Below, one piece after another: positions 8,401 through 16,302 of a stretch of DNA of 64,000 nt (its first letter is position 1; each line of letters begins with the position of its first letter). Below the pieces are notes generated by a model. It saw only the letters and a list, made by a program, of their open reading frames with translations. It ran no database searches and was not told where the DNA came from. The position numbers were made by a program, and so were the translations under genes. This DNA is from Rhizobium sp. FKL33 (GTDB lineage: Bacteria; Pseudomonadota; Alphaproteobacteria; Rhizobiales; Rhizobiaceae): positions 1 through 64,000 of the forward strand of contig NZ_STFX01000006.1 of assembly GCF_005222915.1 (NCBI RefSeq). The letters are read 5' to 3'.

Positions 8401-11400
8401 ATGTTCCATCAGTGCGGCATGTTTCGTCTGCAATGCCCGCGCCTGTTCCCAAAGCCCCTGCTCGGGTTGAAGAGCGATGCGGACGGGGATTGTGTTGAGG
8501 AAAAGGCCGATCTGGTCCGCAAGACCTTCGATGGGGGAGGAGCGGCCCGCGACCGGCGTGCCGAAGACCACATCGTCGCGCCCTGTCATCGAGCCCAGCA
8601 CCAGAGCCCAGACCGATTGCATGAGCACGTTCAGGGTGACGCCCTCCGCCCGCGCGCGGGCCGTCAGCGCCTGGGTGCTGGCCTCCGACAGGCGGAATTC
8701 GCTTTCCTCCACCATCGCCGTCGGCGCGATCTGATCGAAGAGCCGGGTTGGGGTTACACCGGCAAGGGCGTCGCGCCATGCGAGGCGGCTCGCGGTCGGG
8801 TCGCGGCGGTCGAGTTGCTTGACGACATCGGCATATCCGGTGCGGAGCGGCGTCAGCGTCGCACCGTTACGCCGATAGGCCTCAAAAAGATCGCCAAGCA
8901 GCAGCGGCGTCGACCAGCCGTCGATCATCAGGTGATGGACGAGGATGAGGAGCACATGCTCGGTGGCCGAGGTGCGGATCAGGGTCGCACTCAGCAGGCG
9001 GCGGAAGGCGGGTCCGAAATGCTCCCGCTCCGTCGCATTGGCCTCGATCCGGGCGAAGGCGGCCCTCCCCTCCTGCTCCGGCAGATGACTGACGTCATGC
9101 AGCTCGAAGGGCCATAGGCCCCGCGCCTTCGGCGAAAATGCGGGTACGACCAGCAATGGTTCGTCGCGACCTTCAAGATCGAAGACGGCGCCGAGCTGGG
9201 GGTGGCGGCGCAAGACGGCGTCGAAGGCCCGCGAGAGCCGTTCCGCATCGAGCGGCCCGGACAGCGTCAGTCGGGTGAAGGCGTTATAGGAGCCGGCGCG
9301 ATCGCCGAGCGCGGCATGGAACAACATCCCCTTCTGCGTTGCGAGGACCGGCAGTACGGTCTCGATCGGGCCGTAGCGCTTGGCAAGGAGCGCTGTCTCG
9401 GCGTCGGAGACGTTGCTCGCGGTCGCGTCGACACCGGCGGGCGCCAACGCTACGACCGGCGTCATGAGCCGGGCCAGCCCGCGCGCATCGCGTGCGGCGA
9501 AAATATCGCGCGGGCGAATGACGTAGCCTTCGGCGCGCAGGGCATTGCAGAGCATGATCGCGTTGATGCTGTCGCCGCCGAGCGAGAAGAAGTCGCTGTC
9601 GGCGCCGACGTCGGGCAGTTTCAGCACATGCGCGATCGCGGCACAGACCAGCGCCTCGGCCGGCGTCGAGGGCGCGGTCTCGACGGCCACGCTCGGGGCA
9701 GGCAGTCGGCTGCGGTCGACCTTGCCATTGATGGTCAGCGGGAAGGCATCGATCACCATCATCACGGATGGGACCATGTAATCGGGGAGCTTTTGCGCCA
9801 GTTGGAAGCGCAGGCGTGCCGCAAGCGCGCCGCGGTCAACGCCGGTCTTGTCCGTCACCGTGCAATAGGCGACGAGACGGTGACTGCCGTTCACCGCCTC
9901 GGCCATGACCAGGACCGTCTGCACACCGTCGAGGGCCTGGATCGCAAGCTCGACTTCGGCCGTCTCGATCCGGTAGCCGCGCACCTTCACCTGGTGATCG
10001 ACGCGACCGAGGAATTCGATCTGGCCGTTCTCGTTCCAGCGCACGCGATCGCCGGTGCGGTACATGATCGCGCCCGGCTCGAAAGGGTTGGCGACGAAGC
10101 GCTGTGCGGTCAGGTCCGGTCGCCCGATATAGCCGCGCGCGAGCCCAGCGCCGGCAAGATAGAGCTCGCCGGTGACGCCGATGGCCACCGGTCGAAGCCG
10201 GTCGTCGAGCACATGGGCGCGGCTGTCGCCGATCGGCCTGCCGATGACGGGATGATCGGCCATGTCGATCGGAGCCCGCAACGCATCGACGGTATATTCC
10301 GTCGGCCCGTAAAGATTGTGGATGTGGAGCGTGGCGGCATGCGGATGCAGCATGTCCCAGAGTGCCGCCGACATCGCCTCGCCGCCGATCAGCAGCACGG
10401 TCGGGCGGTGCCTTCCCGAGGCCAGCAGGCCGCAATTCAGCATCTGCGTGCAAAAGGATGGCGGCAGATCAAGCGCGTCGATCTGCCGTTCCGCGATCGC
10501 ATCGGCCAGCCCCTGCGCATCGCGCCTGAGATCCTCGTCGATGATGTGAAGTTCCTGGCCGTGCAACATCCAGAAGATCTGCAGCCAGGAGGAATCAAAG
10601 GCGAAGGAATGGGTATGCGCAGCCCTGAGCGCCCGCTCCGGATGATGCGCCTGCAGCACGGCGAGCGAGGGTTGGTAGATCGTGGGCTTGTGCGACAGGA
10701 ACAGGTTCAGAAGCGCGCCGTGGGCGTTTATCACCCCCTTTGGCCGGCCGGTGGAACCGGAGGTAAAGATGACATAGGCGATGCTATCTGCCGACGGTGA
10801 TGCATCGAGCGCCTGTGCGGAAAGTGCCCGGCAGATGCCGATCAGCGCCGGATCATCGAGGCAGAGATAGAGTGGACCGTGCGGCAAGTCATCGACCAGC
10901 GGCCGGGTCGTGATGACTGCCTTCGGACGTGCGTCCTCACACATCATGGTAAGACGCTCCGGCGGATAATCGAGATCGAGCGGCATATGAGCCGCGCCAC
11001 TTGCCATGACCGCGAGCATCGTGGTGACAACATCTGCGGAGCGCGGCATGGCGACCGCCACGATGTCACCGGGGCCGATGCCATGTGCCTGGAGATAGCG
11101 GGCCAGCCGGAAGACCCGACCGGCGGTCTCGGCGAAGGTCAGCCTTGTGTCGCCAAAAACCAGCGCGACCGCATCGGGCGTGGCTTCCGCCTGCGCGGCA
11201 AAGACATCGATGATGGATTGGAACGCCTCGGGCCTCTCGACACCGGGGCCGGCGGCGTGTTCGGCAAGCAGAGCCGCTTCTGTGGGTTCCATGAGCGGGA
11301 GATCGTCGATCGTCGTCGCTTTGTCGGCGATGAAGGCTCCGATCATCAGCGCCAGCCTGCGGCTGTGGCGGGCGAGATCAGTCTGATCATAGAGCGGTGT

Positions 11401-12609
11401 CTCCCCGCGCAGTTCCAGCGTGACATGCCCGTCATCGATCAGGATTCCGAACTCGATATCGTCGACTGGGCCGGTCGCAAGATGATGCGTCGCAGCCCTG
11501 ATCTCACCGAAGCGCAGGTCGTAGTCGAACATGCGATAGTTGATAACGGCGCCATAAAGCGCCCGGCCGGTGCCGACGAGGCCGAGATCACGCTGGATCT
11601 GTTCTGCGTCATAGCGCTGATGTTTGCGGACCTGGCGAAGCGCCGTCTTGACGGCCTCCGCGACTTCCAGAACCGTCTGGCCACCATCTATCTCCACGCG
11701 AACCGGAAGGACGTTGACGACAGGGGCCGAGGACGCGAGGGCGGAAGAACCCATGCGCCGCATGAAGGGTATGCCGACGACCTGTTCGCCCGAACCCGAC
11801 AGACGGTGGAGGTAGGCGCATATCGCTGCAGACAGAATGTCGAAAACCGCGAGGTTCCTGTCCCTTGCAATGTCTTCGAGAGCGGGAAGGGTGGCATCTT
11901 CGAGCCTGTGCAGATATTCGCTAGGACGGCCGTCATGCGCTGCCATGGGCCGACCTGTCCGGAAGGATGGACTGAAGACCGGAGGCAGATCTTCGCAGTA
12001 GCGTTGCCAGAAATCACAGTCGCGCGACGCTGCGTCGGACGCGCGGTAGGCGTCGTATTCGGCAAGCACCTCGGACACCGGGCCGAACGGCGAGGGACGA
12101 GCGATGGCGCCGTCGAGCGAGGCGGTGTAGAGCTCGGCGATGCGCCGCGTGAGTGTAGTGAAGCTGAAACCGTCCAGCATCACATGGTGATAGCGCTGAT
12201 ACCAGAACCAGCGCGGCTGGCCCTGGACGTCGCCGAGCCGGATGAGAATCTGCCTGCAAAGCGATACGTTCTTGGCGGCCGACGCCGTCAGATCGGCCTC
12301 GATCAGCTGTCGCATATCGGCATCGGGATCGGCATGGTCCGAGAAGTCGAGGACCTCGGGTTCAGCCACGTTCTCGGCCGAAGCGCTTTCCGGGATCACC
12401 TGCCAGGCGCCGGCGTCGTCCTCGATATAGCGCGCGATCACTGTATCGGCCTCGGCAAGGCCGCCGCGGATGGCAGCGCTGAACCGGCCGATATCGACCG
12501 CGCCCTGCAACTCGATGCCATGAGCAATCAGATAGCGGTTGCGGCGGCTCGCCACCTGATCGGCGAGCCATATGCCGAGCTGAGTGCTGAGAAGGGGAAA
12601 TGCGGGCAT
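5410..12609 (-). CDS. Dimodular siderophore NRPS, C-A-PCP-C-A-PCP-TE
   Basis: This 2399-residue synthetase has the DhbF layout rather than the one-module EntF layout. Domains and key residues: starter-type condensation domain (HHVMLDG near residue 143); A1 (FTSGSTGRPKG near 618); PCP1 (LGGDSI near 1011); second condensation domain (HHLMIDG near 1228); A2 (YTSGTTGRPKG near 1681); PCP2 (IGGHSL near 2081); thioesterase (GYSLGG near 2217, with a late HCSHED histidine). No epimerase domain is present. The specificity codes, read by eye, are D-S-L-D-L-G-L-V-D-K for A1 and D-V-W-H-F-S-L-I-D-K for A2. The A2 code is the classical serine code. The A1 code resembles the glycine code backbone but has Asp at the 278 and 331 positions, which suggests a cationic side chain (inference). 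The thioesterase would cyclise or release ester-linked units. Confidence 0.95.
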   Translation of the reverse strand: MPAFPLLSTQLGIWLADQVASRRNRYLIAHGIELQGAVDIGRFSAAIRGGLAEADTVIARYIEDDAGAWQVIPESASAENVAEPEVLDFSDHADPDADMRQLIEADLTASAAKNVSLCRQILIRLGDVQGQPRWFWYQRYHHVMLDGFSFTTLTRRIAELYTASLDGAIARPSPFGPVSEVLAEYDAYRASDAASRDCDFWQRYCEDLPPVFSPSFRTGRPMAAHDGRPSEYLHRLEDATLPALEDIARDRNLAVFDILSAAICAYLHRLSGSGEQVVGIPFMRRMGSSALASSAPVVNVLPVRVEIDGGQTVLEVAEAVKTALRQVRKHQRYDAEQIQRDLGLVGTGRALYGAVINYRMFDYDLRFGEIRAATHHLATGPVDDIEFGILIDDGHVTLELRGETPLYDQTDLARHSRRLALMIGAFIADKATTIDDLPLMEPTEAALLAEHAAGPGVERPEAFQSIIDVFAAQAEATPDAVALVFGDTRLTFAETAGRVFRLARYLQAHGIGPGDIVAVAMPRSADVVTTMLAVMASGAAHMPLDLDYPPERLTMMCEDARPKAVITTRPLVDDLPHGPLYLCLDDPALIGICRALSAQALDASPSADSIAYVIFTSGSTGRPKGVINAHGALLNLFLSHKPTIYQPSLAVLQAHHPERALRAAHTHSFAFDSSWLQIFWMLHGQELHIIDEDLRRDAQGLADAIAERQIDALDLPPSFCTQMLNCGLLASGRHRPTVLLIGGEAMSAALWDMLHPHAATLHIHNLYGPTEYTVDALRAPIDMADHPVIGRPIGDSRAHVLDDRLRPVAIGVTGELYLAGAGLARGYIGRPDLTAQRFVANPFEPGAIMYRTGDRVRWNENGQIEFLGRVDHQVKVRGYRIETAEVELAIQALDGVQTVLVMAEAVNGSHRLVAYCTVTDKTGVDRGALAARLRFQLAQKLPDYMVPSVMMVIDAFPLTINGKVDRSRLPAPSVAVETAPSTPAEALVCAAIAHVLKLPDVGADSDFFSLGGDSINAIMLCNALRAEGYVIRPRDIFAARDARGLARLMTPVVALAPAGVDATASNVSDAETALLAKRYGPIETVLPVLATQKGMLFHAALGDRAGSYNAFTRLTLSGPLDAERLSRAFDAVLRRHPQLGAVFDLEGRDEPLLVVPAFSPKARGLWPFELHDVSHLPEQEGRAAFARIEANATEREHFGPAFRRLLSATLIRTSATEHVLLILVHHLMIDGWSTPLLLGDLFEAYRRNGATLTPLRTGYADVVKQLDRRDPTASRLAWRDALAGVTPTRLFDQIAPTAMVEESEFRLSEASTQALTARARAEGVTLNVLMQSVWALVLGSMTGRDDVVFGTPVAGRSSPIEGLADQIGLFLNTIPVRIALQPEQGLWEQARALQTKHAALMEHDGLGLGEIQSLAGLGNLFDTLLVVENYPDSSYLDQDLDGLAIRDIHNRGYSHYPLALLVLPGRELTLLLENRGAIAGSRALVERVAALLEALIWEGDVKVAALPVCSKTDRQAIDTVNETDHALPPLTLRDLLLAQAGRTPDAMALIDADHELSFRQVRQQSLHLAARLRREGVRTGDIVAVALPRSARLSVALLAVIEAGAAFLPLDLSYPADRLAFMLEDATPRLLITDAETHDRISGDVPALLFDHFCDRDVEVREIPEAAELLPDHPAYVLYTSGTTGRPKGAIVSHAAIVNRILWMQNTYPLDGKDVILQKTPCGFDVSVWEFFWSYIIGARLVMAPTEAHRDPAALIALIETHGVTTLHFVPSMLAIFIATARDLRSHGPLCPSMRLVFCSGEALAKGLSRDFATLFGAELHNLYGPTEAAIDVSFAPAMDELIAGEGSVPIGLPVWNTRLHILDHLLRPVPAGVAGELYLAGVQLGIGYLGRPELTASRFVANPFSAGERMYRTGDLARSLPGGRIEYLGRTDHQIKIRGQRVELGEIEAQIEKLPGVAQAVVSAMSLGQAGMAGADERQLVAHVVPTANVSLALSTFANALKAVLPTHMVPVAFVEMQTLPLSANGKLDRKALPMPSLAGGVGTGRAPAEGLESKTAAIFAELLERESVGADEDFFAIGGHSLLAMRLAARIRRDLGRQISVGQIMTMPTVAKLAEHMIAGELVSDMAKGGFETVIRLRDGTGAPLICIYPASGVSWQYSVLSRYLRQDMPIVGLQSPRPHGPIAASETMDDLWGQQLAILRGVQPKGPYYLLGYSLGGTIAYGLAVKLRALGEEVRFLGLLDTYPSEVHDWTDPDGAQANQGAEREQEQFINDAMADVMDDDFRREKEEMFGHIFENYRDSVELLSKASTPDYDGHLTLFVAGKSLLPGIDPEASWTPRVGGLSIHRLAHCSHEDIISPASLETLGPLLDALIRDAETMADTKDTSGKPDRLAAASR

Positions 12610-12671
12610 GGCCTCATCCTCTCGCGCAGCGACCGCAGCGCGTTTTCACGAAATCCGATTGTGTTTGTCGT

Positions 12672-12875
12672 CTAGGCGCCGGGCCGGAGATCGCGCCAGG
12701 TGCTGCCGATATGGGCGAGGCAGGCCGCGCGCGTATCCGGGCCGAAGGTCACTTCCCAGCCTGCAGGCACATCGGCAAAGGCCGGCCACAGGCTGTGCTG
12801 GCCGGCGTCGTTGACGAGGGCCAGGAAGCGATGGTTCTCATTGTCGAATGGATTGACGTGGTTCTCGTCCATCAT
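12672..12875 (-). CDS. MbtH-like NRPS accessory protein
   Basis: A 67-residue MbtH family protein, which binds NRPS adenylation domains and supports their folding or activity. The family signature is clear: NPFDNEN near the start, SLWP, the PAGW turn, AACL, and a final W-x-D-L-RP. The reading frame runs further upstream, but the ATG at 12875 overlaps the stop of the aryl carrier gene as ATGA and gives the standard family size. It lies 62 bases before the NRPS start in the same direction, the usual position. Confidence 0.95.
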   Translation of the reverse strand: MMDENHVNPFDNENHRFLALVNDAGQHSLWPAFADVPAGWEVTFGPDTRAACLAHIGSTWRDLRPGA

Positions 12876-13147
12876 GCGCTCCCCGTTGTCGCATTGGCCG
12901 CGATTCTTTGCTGCAGCAGATGCCACATGCCGTCGATCGTCGGCCCGCGGGCGAGCGCGATGAAATCGATCTCGATATCCGCCTGCTTCCATTCTGTCAC
13001 CAGTTTCATGACGTCGATGGAGGTCAGGCCGAAATCCAGGAGATTGTCGTCATCCGCCGGATCCTCGTCGAGGAAGCGGCGAACCTGAAGGCGCAGGGCC
13101 TCCTTGGAGAGGGCGGCGCCCTTGATGGCCGTTGCGGCATGCATCAT
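12872..13147 (-). CDS. Stand-alone aryl carrier protein
   Basis: A 91-residue carrier protein. Its core (NLLDFGLTSIDVMKL, then IDFIALARGPTIDGMW) closely resembles the C-terminal ArCP domain of EntB, including the hydrophobic NPTID-type patch that contacts EntE and the condensation domain. The Ser in GLTSID is the phosphopantetheine site. It would carry 2,3-dihydroxybenzoate from EntE to the first NRPS condensation domain, supplying the domain that EntB lacks here. The ATG at 13147 is chosen because GGAG lies 6 bases before it; a longer frame to 13228 has no ribosome site. Confidence 0.9.
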   Translation of the reverse strand: MMHAATAIKGAALSKEALRLQVRRFLDEDPADDDNLLDFGLTSIDVMKLVTEWKQADIEIDFIALARGPTIDGMWHLLQQRIAANATTGSA

Positions 13148-13193
13148 TTTGGTCTCCACGGTGTGTTGCATTCTATGGCGATGCCCCGATTTA

Positions 13194-14441
13194 TCAGGAT
13201 TTCGCCGGTTCCAGATCGTCTTGCGCATCGGACCGCCGCAGCATGCGGAGCACCGCGCCGAGCACCATCGCTATTGCGAGTGCCGTCATGCCGAGAGCGA
13301 GCACGCTTTCGGCCGGCATGAAGATGTTTGCGGTCAGACCGATCAGCAGCGCCCCGGCAATGTCGCCGAGATTGTCCATCGCGGCCCACAGGCTGTTGAC
13401 CCGCCCGAGATAGGCGTCCGGCGTATGGGACTGAACGAGCGCATATTGCACGATCGAGGCGAGAGCGGTGGCGTAGCCGTAGATTACAAGCAGCGCCATG
13501 CCGAGATAGAGGTTGGTGCAGAGGCCGAAGGCGGCGATGCAGGCGAAGGCGAGCATGCACAGCAGGGTCATGGCGCTGTCGGGGTGAGCGACGTGCCGCG
13601 CCCATCCGCTGAGTACCGCGCCGAGCGTCGCGCCGACTGGTACGGCGGAGAACAGGAGTCCGGTCTCGAAGGCGCCACCGCCGAACGGGCCACTCGCGAG
13701 TGCGGGAAACAGAATACGAATGGCGCTGGTCAGCGTCATGAGGCCGCCTATGGTAAACAATGCGAGCAGCGCCGGCCGGCGGAAGACGAAGGCGAAGGCC
13801 TGACCCAGCATACGCAGCGGGTGCTCGGGTTCGCCGCGTGGCGGGACCATGGATGGAAGATGAAGGAGCGTGAGCACAGTCACCAGGGTGGCCACGGCCG
13901 CGAGGATGTAGTTCCAGCCCACGCCCGCCAGCGCGATCACCACGCCGCCCAGGGCCGGAGAGACGATGGTCGCGAAACGCGCGGTCATCATGCCCAGCGC
14001 GCTTGCCTGCATCAGGTTCTCGCGGCCGACGATATGCGGCATCGCGGCCATCAGCGCCGAGACCCCCAGCGCGCCGAAGAAGCCGTCCCAGGTCGCGAGA
14101 ACATAGATGGCGACAACGGAGGGTACGGGCAGCATGCTGTTGAGCGCCAGGGCCAGAAAGCCCAGTCCGCAGATGCTGCGCGCCATCAGGATCAGCCGCC
14201 GCCGGTCATGAAGATCGGCAAGCACGCCGCCGAGCAACAGGCCGGCGAACATGCCCGCGCCGTCCAGTGCCGCTGCAATCCCGACCTGGAAGCTCGAGCC
14301 CGTGAGATCGTAGATCTGCAGCGGAACGCTGACCGCAAGCATGCCGAGACCCATCAGCGAAATCGTTCGCGCGATAAGAATGCGGCGGAAATTCGCGTTG
14401 GTCCGCAGCAGCGAAAGATCGACGAACAGGCGAGATGGCAT
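13194..14441 (-). CDS. entS: EntS-type siderophore exporter (MFS)
   Basis: This major-facilitator membrane protein (415 aa, about 12 hydrophobic segments) resembles E. coli EntS along its length: a short NLSLLRT-like N-terminus, VGIAAALDGAGMFAGLLLGGVLAD with the motif-A basic DRRR loop, ATWDGFFGALGVSALMAA, and VGRENLMQA. It would export the finished siderophore across the inner membrane. The ATG at 14441 is chosen over an upstream TTG at 14483 because GGAAG sits 6 bases before it and the resulting size equals EntS. It is followed after 46 bases by the aryl carrier gene, so it probably heads or continues the biosynthetic operon. Confidence 0.93.
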   Translation of the reverse strand: MPSRLFVDLSLLRTNANFRRILIARTISLMGLGMLAVSVPLQIYDLTGSSFQVGIAAALDGAGMFAGLLLGGVLADLHDRRRLILMARSICGLGFLALALNSMLPVPSVVAIYVLATWDGFFGALGVSALMAAMPHIVGRENLMQASALGMMTARFATIVSPALGGVVIALAGVGWNYILAAVATLVTVLTLLHLPSMVPPRGEPEHPLRMLGQAFAFVFRRPALLALFTIGGLMTLTSAIRILFPALASGPFGGGAFETGLLFSAVPVGATLGAVLSGWARHVAHPDSAMTLLCMLAFACIAAFGLCTNLYLGMALLVIYGYATALASIVQYALVQSHTPDAYLGRVNSLWAAMDNLGDIAGALLIGLTANIFMPAESVLALGMTALAIAMVLGAVLRMLRRSDAQDDLEPAKS

Positions 14442-14581
14442 GGGACGCTTCCACTGATATTCAGTTAAAGTGGAGTTTTTCAATCATATATCGCTGCGTG
14501 TTCTCGAAGTCGACGGATTTCGCTTTTGGCAAAAAGGCAAAAACCTTTGCGTGAGCGTCACGCGGCATTTGCCTTAAAGTC
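14442..14581 (-). promoter_or_regulatory. Intergenic region upstream of entS with 6-3-6 palindrome
   Basis: This 140-base gap between the ABC ATPase stop and entS is AT-richer than its surroundings. It contains GCGTGA-GCG-TCACGC at 14549-14563, a perfect 6-bp inverted repeat, and a GATATATGAT stretch at about 14484-14493 that could be a -10 region. It is a candidate promoter for the biosynthetic genes. I did not find a TGA-N9-TCA iron box here, so iron control might act through the upstream genes or through the AraC regulator. Confidence 0.4.
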
Positions 14582-15337
14582 TCAATAACAGTCGGCGATG
14601 CGCTTTCCGCCAATCTCGTGGACCGTGAACTCGATGCCGAAGATCTCCTCGAGCACATGGTCGCGGATCACATCGGCCGGCGTTCCCGCGCAGTGGATAC
14701 GGCCGTCGCGCATGGCGATTATGCGATCCGAATAGGCTGCGGCGAAGTTGATGTCATGGATGACCAGGATGACCGTCTTGCTGAATTCGCCGGCGATGCG
14801 CCGGAAAAGCGTCATCGTCGCCAGGGCGTGGCGGGCATCGAGATTATTGAGCGGCTCGTCGAACAGCAGATAGTCGGTATCCTGCGCCAGGATCATCGCG
14901 ATGAATGCACGTTGCCGCTGGCCACCCGACAATTGATCGAGATAGCGATTTTCGAGCGATCCGAGTTCCGTAAAGGCGAGGGCCTGATCGATATGTCGGA
15001 TATCCTCGGCATTGATCCTGCCCTTGGAATGCGGATAGCGGCCGAAGGAAACGAGGTCCCGGACGGTCACGCGCGCCGCCACCGCATTGTCCTGCCTGAG
15101 GATGGCGAGCCTGCGGGCGAGAATATCGCTCGGCGTCGCACCGACCGGCTGCCCGTCGATCAGCACCGTGCCGGCGTCCATTGGCTGGAGGCGGCTGATG
15201 ATCGAGAGCAGCGTCGACTTGCCGGCGCCGTTCGGCCCGATGATGGAGGTGATGCCGCCCTGCCTCAGGTCAAGATCAATGCTGTCGAGTACCGGGGTCG
15301 CGCCATAGGATTTCGAGATGCCGCGGATTTCGATCAT
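14582..15337 (-). CDS. Siderophore ABC importer, ATP-binding protein (CeuD/VctC-like)
   Basis: A cytoplasmic ATPase (251 aa) of the iron-siderophore FecE/FepC class. Walker A GPNGAGKST lies near residue 34, the signature LSGGQRQRA near 136, Walker B YLLFDEPLNNLD near 155, and the switch VIHD near 190. The IEIRGISKSYG start and the SFGRYPHSKGR block resemble the YclP/VctC/CeuD branch, which works with tetradentate catecholates. It overlaps the preceding permease gene (ATGA). Confidence 0.92.
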   Translation of the reverse strand: MIEIRGISKSYGATPVLDSIDLDLRQGGITSIIGPNGAGKSTLLSIISRLQPMDAGTVLIDGQPVGATPSDILARRLAILRQDNAVAARVTVRDLVSFGRYPHSKGRINAEDIRHIDQALAFTELGSLENRYLDQLSGGQRQRAFIAMILAQDTDYLLFDEPLNNLDARHALATMTLFRRIAGEFSKTVILVIHDINFAAAYSDRIIAMRDGRIHCAGTPADVIRDHVLEEIFGIEFTVHEIGGKRIADCY

Positions 15338-16302
15338 CGGGCGGAGCCCCTGAGCAGGAGGAAAATGAAGATCAGCCCGCCCGCGAGTTCGATCACTATG
15401 CCAATGGCGCCGTCGAGCGCCAGCACATGTTCCAGGACGACCTGACCTGTTAGCAGGACCGTCACCGCAACGGCGACGGCGACGGGGAGAATATGCCGAT
15501 GCGCCGACGACGGCGCGAGCTGATAAGCGAGATTGGCGACAAGGAGCCCGAAGAAGGTGATCGGCCCGGACAGAGTGGTCGAAACCGACACCATGACCGC
15601 AATCAGGATCAGGAGCATGAACACGCTTTTTCGATGATCGACGCCGAGATTGATGGCGGTCTCGCGTCCCAGTGCCAGAACATCGAGCACCGGCAACATT
15701 CGCCAGACGACGAGGACGCAGGCGGCGATCAGGATAAAGGCGATGAGCAGGAGGTCCGGGCGGATGGTGTTGAAACTCGCAAACATCCTGTCCTGCAGCA
15801 CAACTAAGTCGTTGGGGTCTATCAAGCGTTGCATGAAGTTGCTCAGGCTGCGGAAGAAGCTGCCGAACACGATGCCGGCGAGCAACATGAGATGCAGGCT
15901 GTTGAGCATGCCGGAAAACAGCCGCTGGAACAGGAGAGCGGAGAACAGAACCATCGTACCGGTCTCGAGGAGAAACATGACGCGTGGGTCGATCGCGACC
16001 AGTCCCGCTATGCCGAAGAAGAAAACGAAGAGCGTCTGCAACAACGCGTAAAGTGCGTCGAAACCCATGATCGACGGCGTCAGGATCTTGTTGTTGGTGA
16101 TGGTCTGGAATATCACCGTCGAAATAGCGACGGCGCTGGCGACGAGCGCCATGGCGATGACCTTCGGCGCGCGGAAGGCAAGCGTGAAGCCAAGATCGCC
16201 TTTCATGCCGACGAGCAGGAAGAGCAGCACCGAGGCCGTTGCCGCCAGGCCACAGAACTGCATGGTGCGCGTGATGGGTAAAGGCCTGGGATCAGCCGGC
16301 AT
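15334..16302 (-). CDS. Siderophore ABC importer, FecCD permease (CeuC/VctG-like)
   Basis: An inner-membrane permease (322 aa) of the FecCD family with about nine or ten hydrophobic segments. The block SGPITFFGLLVANLAY near residue 265 is the family's ATPase-contact region. TNNKILTPSIMGFDALYALLQT near 70 is characteristic of the YclO/VctG/CeuC partner. It overlaps the second permease by 11 bases upstream and the ATPase by 4 downstream, so the three genes form one translation unit. Confidence 0.92.
   Translation of the reverse strand: MPADPRPLPITRTMQFCGLAATASVLLFLLVGMKGDLGFTLAFRAPKVIAMALVASAVAISTVIFQTITNNKILTPSIMGFDALYALLQTLFVFFFGIAGLVAIDPRVMFLLETGTMVLFSALLFQRLFSGMLNSLHLMLLAGIVFGSFFRSLSNFMQRLIDPNDLVVLQDRMFASFNTIRPDLLLIAFILIAACVLVVWRMLPVLDVLALGRETAINLGVDHRKSVFMLLILIAVMVSVSTTLSGPITFFGLLVANLAYQLAPSSAHRHILPVAVAVAVTVLLTGQVVLEHVLALDGAIGIVIELAGGLIFIFLLLRGSAR

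Noticed and set aside
6958-9117. 719-codon plus-strand frame opposite the NRPS
   Set aside because: Antisense shadow of a high-GC gene; its composition follows from the NRPS codons, and the NRPS domains are fully explained on the minus strand.
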